Assembly: GCA_000969725.1 (NCBI GenBank)
Contig: JXSR01S072779.1
Source: Ophiothrix spiculata
Lineage: Eukaryota; Echinodermata; Ophiuroidea; Amphilepidida; Ophiotrichidae
Strand: one strand, 5' to 3'
DNA length: 22,426 bases
Below are positions 18,403 through 22,426 of this stretch, one piece after another. Every line of letters begins with the position of its first letter. The stretch's first letter is position 1. The notes beneath the pieces were generated by a model. The model did no database searches and was not told the DNA's origin. It saw nothing but the letters and a program-made list of their open reading frames with translations. Made by a program: the position numbers and the translations under genes.

Positions 18403-20325
18403 GACACGTCTTGAACTATCTACCGTAGATAGCAATATAACAATGATGTCACAAGCTATCTACCGTAGATAGCAATATAACAATGATGTGTCACAAGCTA
18501 TCTACCGTAGATAGCAATATGACAATGGTGTGTCACAAGCTATCTACCGTAGATAGTAATATAACAATGATGTGTCACAAGCTATCTACCATAGGTAGCA
18601 ATATAAACAATGATGTGTCACAAGCTATCTACCGTAGATAGCAATATAACAATGATGTGTCACAAGCTATCTACCGTAGATAGCAAAATAACATAATGTG
18701 TCACAAGCTATCTACAGTAGATAGCGATATAACAATCACAAACTGTCTAGCAATATAAACAATGATGTGTCACAAGCTATCTACCGTAGATAGCAATATA
18801 ACAATGATGTGTCACTATCTACCGTAGATGGCAATATAACAATGATGTGTCACAAGCTATCTACCGTAGATAACAATATAACAATGGTATGTCATAAGCT
18901 ATCTACTCAGTAGATAACAATATAACAACAAGCTATCTACCGTAGATAGCAATATAAAAACAATGTGCCACAAGCTATCTACTGTAGATAGCAATATGAC
19001 AATGTGTCACTAGCTATCTACTGTAGAAAGCAATATAACAATGATGTGTCACAAGCTATCTATCGTAGAAAGCAATTTAACAATTGTGTGTCACAAGCTA
19101 TCTACCGTAGATAGCAATATAACAATGATGTGTCACAAGCTATCTACCGTTGATAGCAATATAACAATGAGTTGTCACAAGTTATCTACTATAGATAGCA
19201 ATATAACAACACGCTATCTACCGTAGATAGCAATATAACAATAATGTTCCACAAGCTATCTACTGTAGATAGCAATATAACAATGTGTCACAAGCTATTT
19301 ACCGTAGATAGCAATATAACAATGATGTGCCACAAGCTATCTACTGTAGATAGCAATATAACAATGTGTCACATGCTATTTACCGTAGATAGTAATATAA
19401 CAATAATGTGTCACAAGCTATCTACTGTAGATAGCAATATAACAATGTGTCACAAGCTATTTACCGTAGATAGCAATATAACAATGATGTGCCACAAGCT
19501 GTTTACCGTAGATAGTAATATAACAATAATGTGTCACAAGCTATCTATCGTAGAAAGCAATTTAACAATTGTGTGTCACAAGCTATTTACCGTAGATAGC
19601 AATATAATAATGATATGTCACAAGCTATTTTCTGTAGATAGCAATATAACAATGTATTAAAAGTTATCTACCGTAGATAGCAATATAACAATGATGTGCC
19701 ACAAGTTATCTACCGTAGATAGCAATATAACAATGGTGTGCCACAAGCTATCTACTACAGATTGCTATATAGTAATGTGTCACAAACTATCTACCGTAGA
19801 TAGCAATATAACAATGATGTGCCACAAGCTATCTACTACAGATAGCAATATAGTAATGTGTCACAAGCTATCTACCGAAGATAGCAATATAACAATGATG
19901 TGTCAAAGCTATCTACCGTAGATAGCGATATAACAATGTGTCACAAGCTATTTACCGTAGATAGCAATATAACAATGATGTGCCACAAGCTATCTACTGT
20001 AGATAGCAATAAAACAATGATGTGTCATAAACTATCTACCGTAGATAGCAATATGACAATGATGTGCCACAAGTTATCTACCGTAGATAACAATATAACA
20101 ATGATGTGTCACAAGCTATCTACTGTAGATAGCAATAAAACAATGGTGTGTCACAAGCTATCTACCGTAGATAGTAATATAACAATGATGTGTCACAAGC
20201 TATCTACCGTAGATAACAATATAACAATGATGTGTCACAAGCTATCTACCGTAGATAACAATATACCAATGGTGTGTCACAAGCAATCTACTGTAGATAG
20301 TAATGTAACCATGATATGTCACAAG
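18403..20325 (-). repeat. 42-bp satellite array with palindromic core, - orientation
   Basis: About 45 tandem units. On the + strand each reads GCTATCTACCGTAGATAGC, then AATATAACAATGATGTGTCA and CAA. This is the inverse of the array at 15266-15836. Common variants are 39-bp units, in which ATGATG has become ATG, and cores with T in place of the central C. Around 19250-19500, 39- and 42-bp units alternate as an ~81-bp higher-order repeat. A rare variant (TATCGTAGAAAGCAATTTAA) occurs at 19061 and again at 19546, showing block duplication within the array. Long + frames (repeating CHKLSTVDSNITM) follow from unit lengths that are multiples of 3 and are not genes. Confidence 0.95.
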
Positions 20326-21189
20326 ACTACTGCAGAGATAACTGCTATATTGATAAAACATATCAGATTTTTAACCAGATGTTTGAAACATTTTTAGTCA
20401 ATATTATTGTCATTTTCACCAATATGTTCTCATTGTACACCCATTTGAAACATTTGGAACTCAAATGGATCTGTTTGTTCTGTAAATGGAAGCGATACGA
20501 ACAGTACAATGCTACATAATTTATATAGTATTTAATAATAACACAATGATTTTATCTTGCGAGAATATTTTGCTGGATTCAAATCAAACCAGTATTTCAT
20601 CTCTCTATATATTCCATATTTTGCTTTCATTTTCCTATCATTCCTCTTTCGCCGTGATTCAGGTATATTGCTCGACTATTTACTCTTCAATCTCATTTGC
20701 ATGCATGGAAGACTTGACTACAGCAGGGAATTGGGACCACAAAAACAATATCTTGCTCGCCAAATCTTAATAGCCACAAAGTGTACTTTTAGATCGCCAG
20801 CCTTAGGATCAGTTTGTATATCATTTCATTGCGCTAGAAATAAACCCACCGGAGATTCGTACTCTGTTGACACGAGTCTTATTTTTCAAATAATTTGCAT
20901 TGTATCTATTTGCTTTGAGTTTATTCTTTCCCGTCATGCACCAGGCGCTTTTAAGGTCATTTAAGTGCACGAATTGTGTTTAAAGTGAATGATAAAACTA
21001 ACAGTTTGTTAAGGCTACGAAGGGTAATACACTTATCTAACCAAGACAACTATAAATATTGGGTATTTTTTATCTTTCTCATACCGTATCTATAGTCAGC
21101 CTAATCCGTTGAATTATATACAAGTAAGTTGAAACAATATGCTCAATAAAACCAAAACTCCGACGTCGAAAGTACAACACTTTTCCTAG
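20326..21189. other. Unassigned DNA
   Basis: A decayed satellite unit may extend to about 20355. Beyond it no element is recognised. A 135-codon frame at 20557-20964 starts at a non-ATG codon and has no recognisable domain; I do not call it a gene. Confidence 0.35.
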
Positions 21190-21363
21190 AACTGAAGACT
21201 ATTTTATTTTATTTATTTTTCCTTGGCGTCCAAAGATATTCGCTCACCCGAGAGACATTCGCTCACGATATTCGCTCTGGCATATTCTCTAAAATGAATA
21301 TAAACTATTGCTTAAAATGCTAGATTATTGGTTAAATCGATGTCAGCATTATATAAATCGATG
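21190..21363 (+). repeat. 174-bp direct repeat, copy 1
   Basis: Identical to 21550-21723 except for two substitutions (21237 and 21274), at a constant offset of 360. It contains the left end and part of the interior of the TIR element at 21582-21841, plus an A/T-rich leader. It breaks off into 42-bp satellite sequence at 21364. Confidence 0.95.
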
Positions 21364-21367
21364 ATTG

Positions 21368-21490
21368 TTATATCTACCGTAGACAACAATATAACAATGA
21401 TGTGCCACAAGCTATCTACCGTAGATAGCAATATCTACCGTAGATAGTAATATAACAATAATGTGTCACAAGCTTTCTACCCAGATAGCA
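21368..21490 (-). repeat. Small 42-bp satellite patch, - orientation
   Basis: About three units with TATCTACCGTAGATAG cores, one of them joined directly to the next without its spacer (near 21426-21449). It lies between the two copies of the 174-bp direct repeat. Next to it, GGCCCAACGTTGGACCAATG (near 21501) contains the palindrome CCAACGTTGG. Confidence 0.85.
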
Positions 21491-21549
21491 AAGCTTAGTT
21501 GGCCCAACGTTGGACCAATGTATGCAGTTACGTCGGGCCAATGCACGCA

Positions 21550-21723
21550 AACTGAAGACTATTTTATTTTATTTATTTTTCCTTGGCGTCCAAAGACATT
21601 CGCTCACCCGAGAGACATTCGCTCACGATATTCACTCTGGCATATTCTCTAAAATGAATATAAACTATTGCTTAAAATGCTAGATTATTGGTTAAATCGA
21701 TGTCAGCATTATATAAATCGATG
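21550..21723 (+). repeat. 174-bp direct repeat, copy 2
   Basis: Partner of 21190-21363. This copy runs on into the complete TIR element, so it is the likelier original and the upstream one a partial duplicate. Confidence 0.9.
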
Positions 21724-21841
21724 GTAACATTGATTTCAGCAATATTCAAACATTGCAAGTGTCATTACCTCTCCATTTGACCGAATAGGTCAGAGCGAAT
21801 ATCATGAGTGAATGTCTGAGCGGATATCTTTGGACGTCAAG
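21582..21841. mobile_element. ~260-bp TIR element
   Basis: The left end CTTGGCGTCCAAAGACATTC and inner GACATTCGCTCACGATATTC are inverted at the right end, which read on the - strand gives CTTGACGTCCAAAGATATCC, then GACATTCACTCATGATATTC and GCTCTGACCTATTC. The left arm carries a ~5-base insertion relative to the right. No coding frame and no clear target duplication. Non-autonomous DNA transposon of unknown family. Confidence 0.65.
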
Positions 21842-22426
21842 CCTTAAGCTTTCTTTATTTAGGGTAGCTCCTTCAGCTATTCTACGTGTAAGAGGCCCTT
21901 TGGTTTTTGATACACCAACGACTTGCTATATATTTACAAGCAATAAGAAGCTCTTGTTCAAAAGAGAAAACGGTCCTACATTATGAAAGTCTGTCAAAAA
22001 AATCTAAATATGTAAAACATTTTAAAATTGAAATAAACGTAAGTCAATACAATTACAAATCTACATGTATGGGGTATTACAAATCCCGCATCATTATTGT
22101 TCGTTTTTCAGGTCCTTACTTGGTCTAGCCTTCTCGTTAAGTTTTTCTATATTGCTTTGCATTTTTATGTATTGTGTGATATCATGATTTGGAAACAAAC
22201 TGATTCGCCAGCCTGATCTTTATAGTTTTTTTAAGAGATACCACGACATATTTATTTGGTGCTACAAGTCTTCGTTGTTAGATTAATTCCTATGCATTTT
22301 CTAAACTAATCGGACACTTGTTGATAAAAACTAGCAAATGTTTGACATCACAAAAGTATAGTGTGTTGATCTTGCATCACCAAGCATTAAGTATCCGTTA
22401 TTATTAGAAAATACAATAGAATTATA
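21842..22426. other. Unassigned DNA to window end
   Basis: AT-rich; no gene, repeat or RNA gene is recognised. Confidence 0.35.

Noticed and set aside
18403-20325. CRISPR-like array (palindromic repeats at even spacing)
   Set aside because: The spacers are themselves repeated and not unique, no cas genes are present, and the window is animal DNA.
18403-20397. Repeat protein with CHKLSTVDSNITM units
   Set aside because: The frame is explained by 42- and 39-bp units. There is no promoter, splice or domain evidence, and the frame breaks wherever units are irregular.
20557-20964. 135-codon frame
   Set aside because: It starts at a non-ATG codon, has no recognised domain, and overlaps another unrelated open frame.
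21190-21723. 174-bp direct repeats considered as terminal repeats of a small LTR-type element
   Set aside because: The ends lack the TG...CA form, there is no primer-binding site or target duplication, and the content is a broken copy of a TIR element plus satellite.

Overview
This is animal nuclear DNA. The only gene I can support is a two-exon POU class IV homeobox gene (POU4/Brn-3 type) on the + strand, with a GT-AG intron at the place where vertebrate POU4 genes also have theirs. The AT-rich composition, the many short non-autonomous DNA transposons, the tRNA-derived SINE and the large minisatellite arrays fit a marine invertebrate. An ambulacrarian (echinoderm or hemichordate) is my best guess, but the sequence does not settle it. 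Nothing looks bacterial or viral.

Layout. Positions 1-835: a 32-bp minisatellite in + orientation, running off the left edge. 836-2625: unique DNA with two near-palindromic foldback elements. 2626-4020: the same 32-bp minisatellite family in the opposite orientation. 4021-4952: upstream region and probable 5' UTR of POU4, with a 100-codon upstream ORF whose stop overlaps the POU4 start codon. 4953-7211: POU4, with exon 1 at 4953-5078, the intron at 5079-6320 and exon 2 at 6321-7211. 7212-10029: about 2.8 kb where I recognise no repeat or gene. 10030-15261: a hairpin, a small minisatellite, a decayed 42-bp satellite, a TTAA-flanked MITE, a TA-flanked foldback MITE beside a tRNA-Ala-like SINE, two inverted copies of a ~450-bp TIR element, and another TIR element. 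15266-15836: a 42-bp satellite in + orientation. 15837-18402: a second TA-flanked MITE, a 295-bp element holding a perfect 23-bp-arm hairpin, and unassigned DNA. 18403-20325: about 45 units of the 42-bp satellite in - orientation. 20326-22426: unassigned DNA, then a TIR element whose left half is duplicated 360 bp upstream with a patch of the 42-bp satellite between the copies.

The most interesting feature is architectural. Twice (1-4020 and 15266-20325), arrays of one minisatellite family stand in inverted orientation around a 1.8-2.6 kb centre that holds foldback elements. This resembles foldback-type transposons, whose long terminal inverted repeats are built of tandem repeats (Drosophila FB, sea urchin TU). 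The 42-bp unit has a palindromic core, and a 16-bp identity links it to the 32-bp family, so the two arrays may be branches of one lineage. The POU4 gene sits in the longest repeat-poor stretch of the window.
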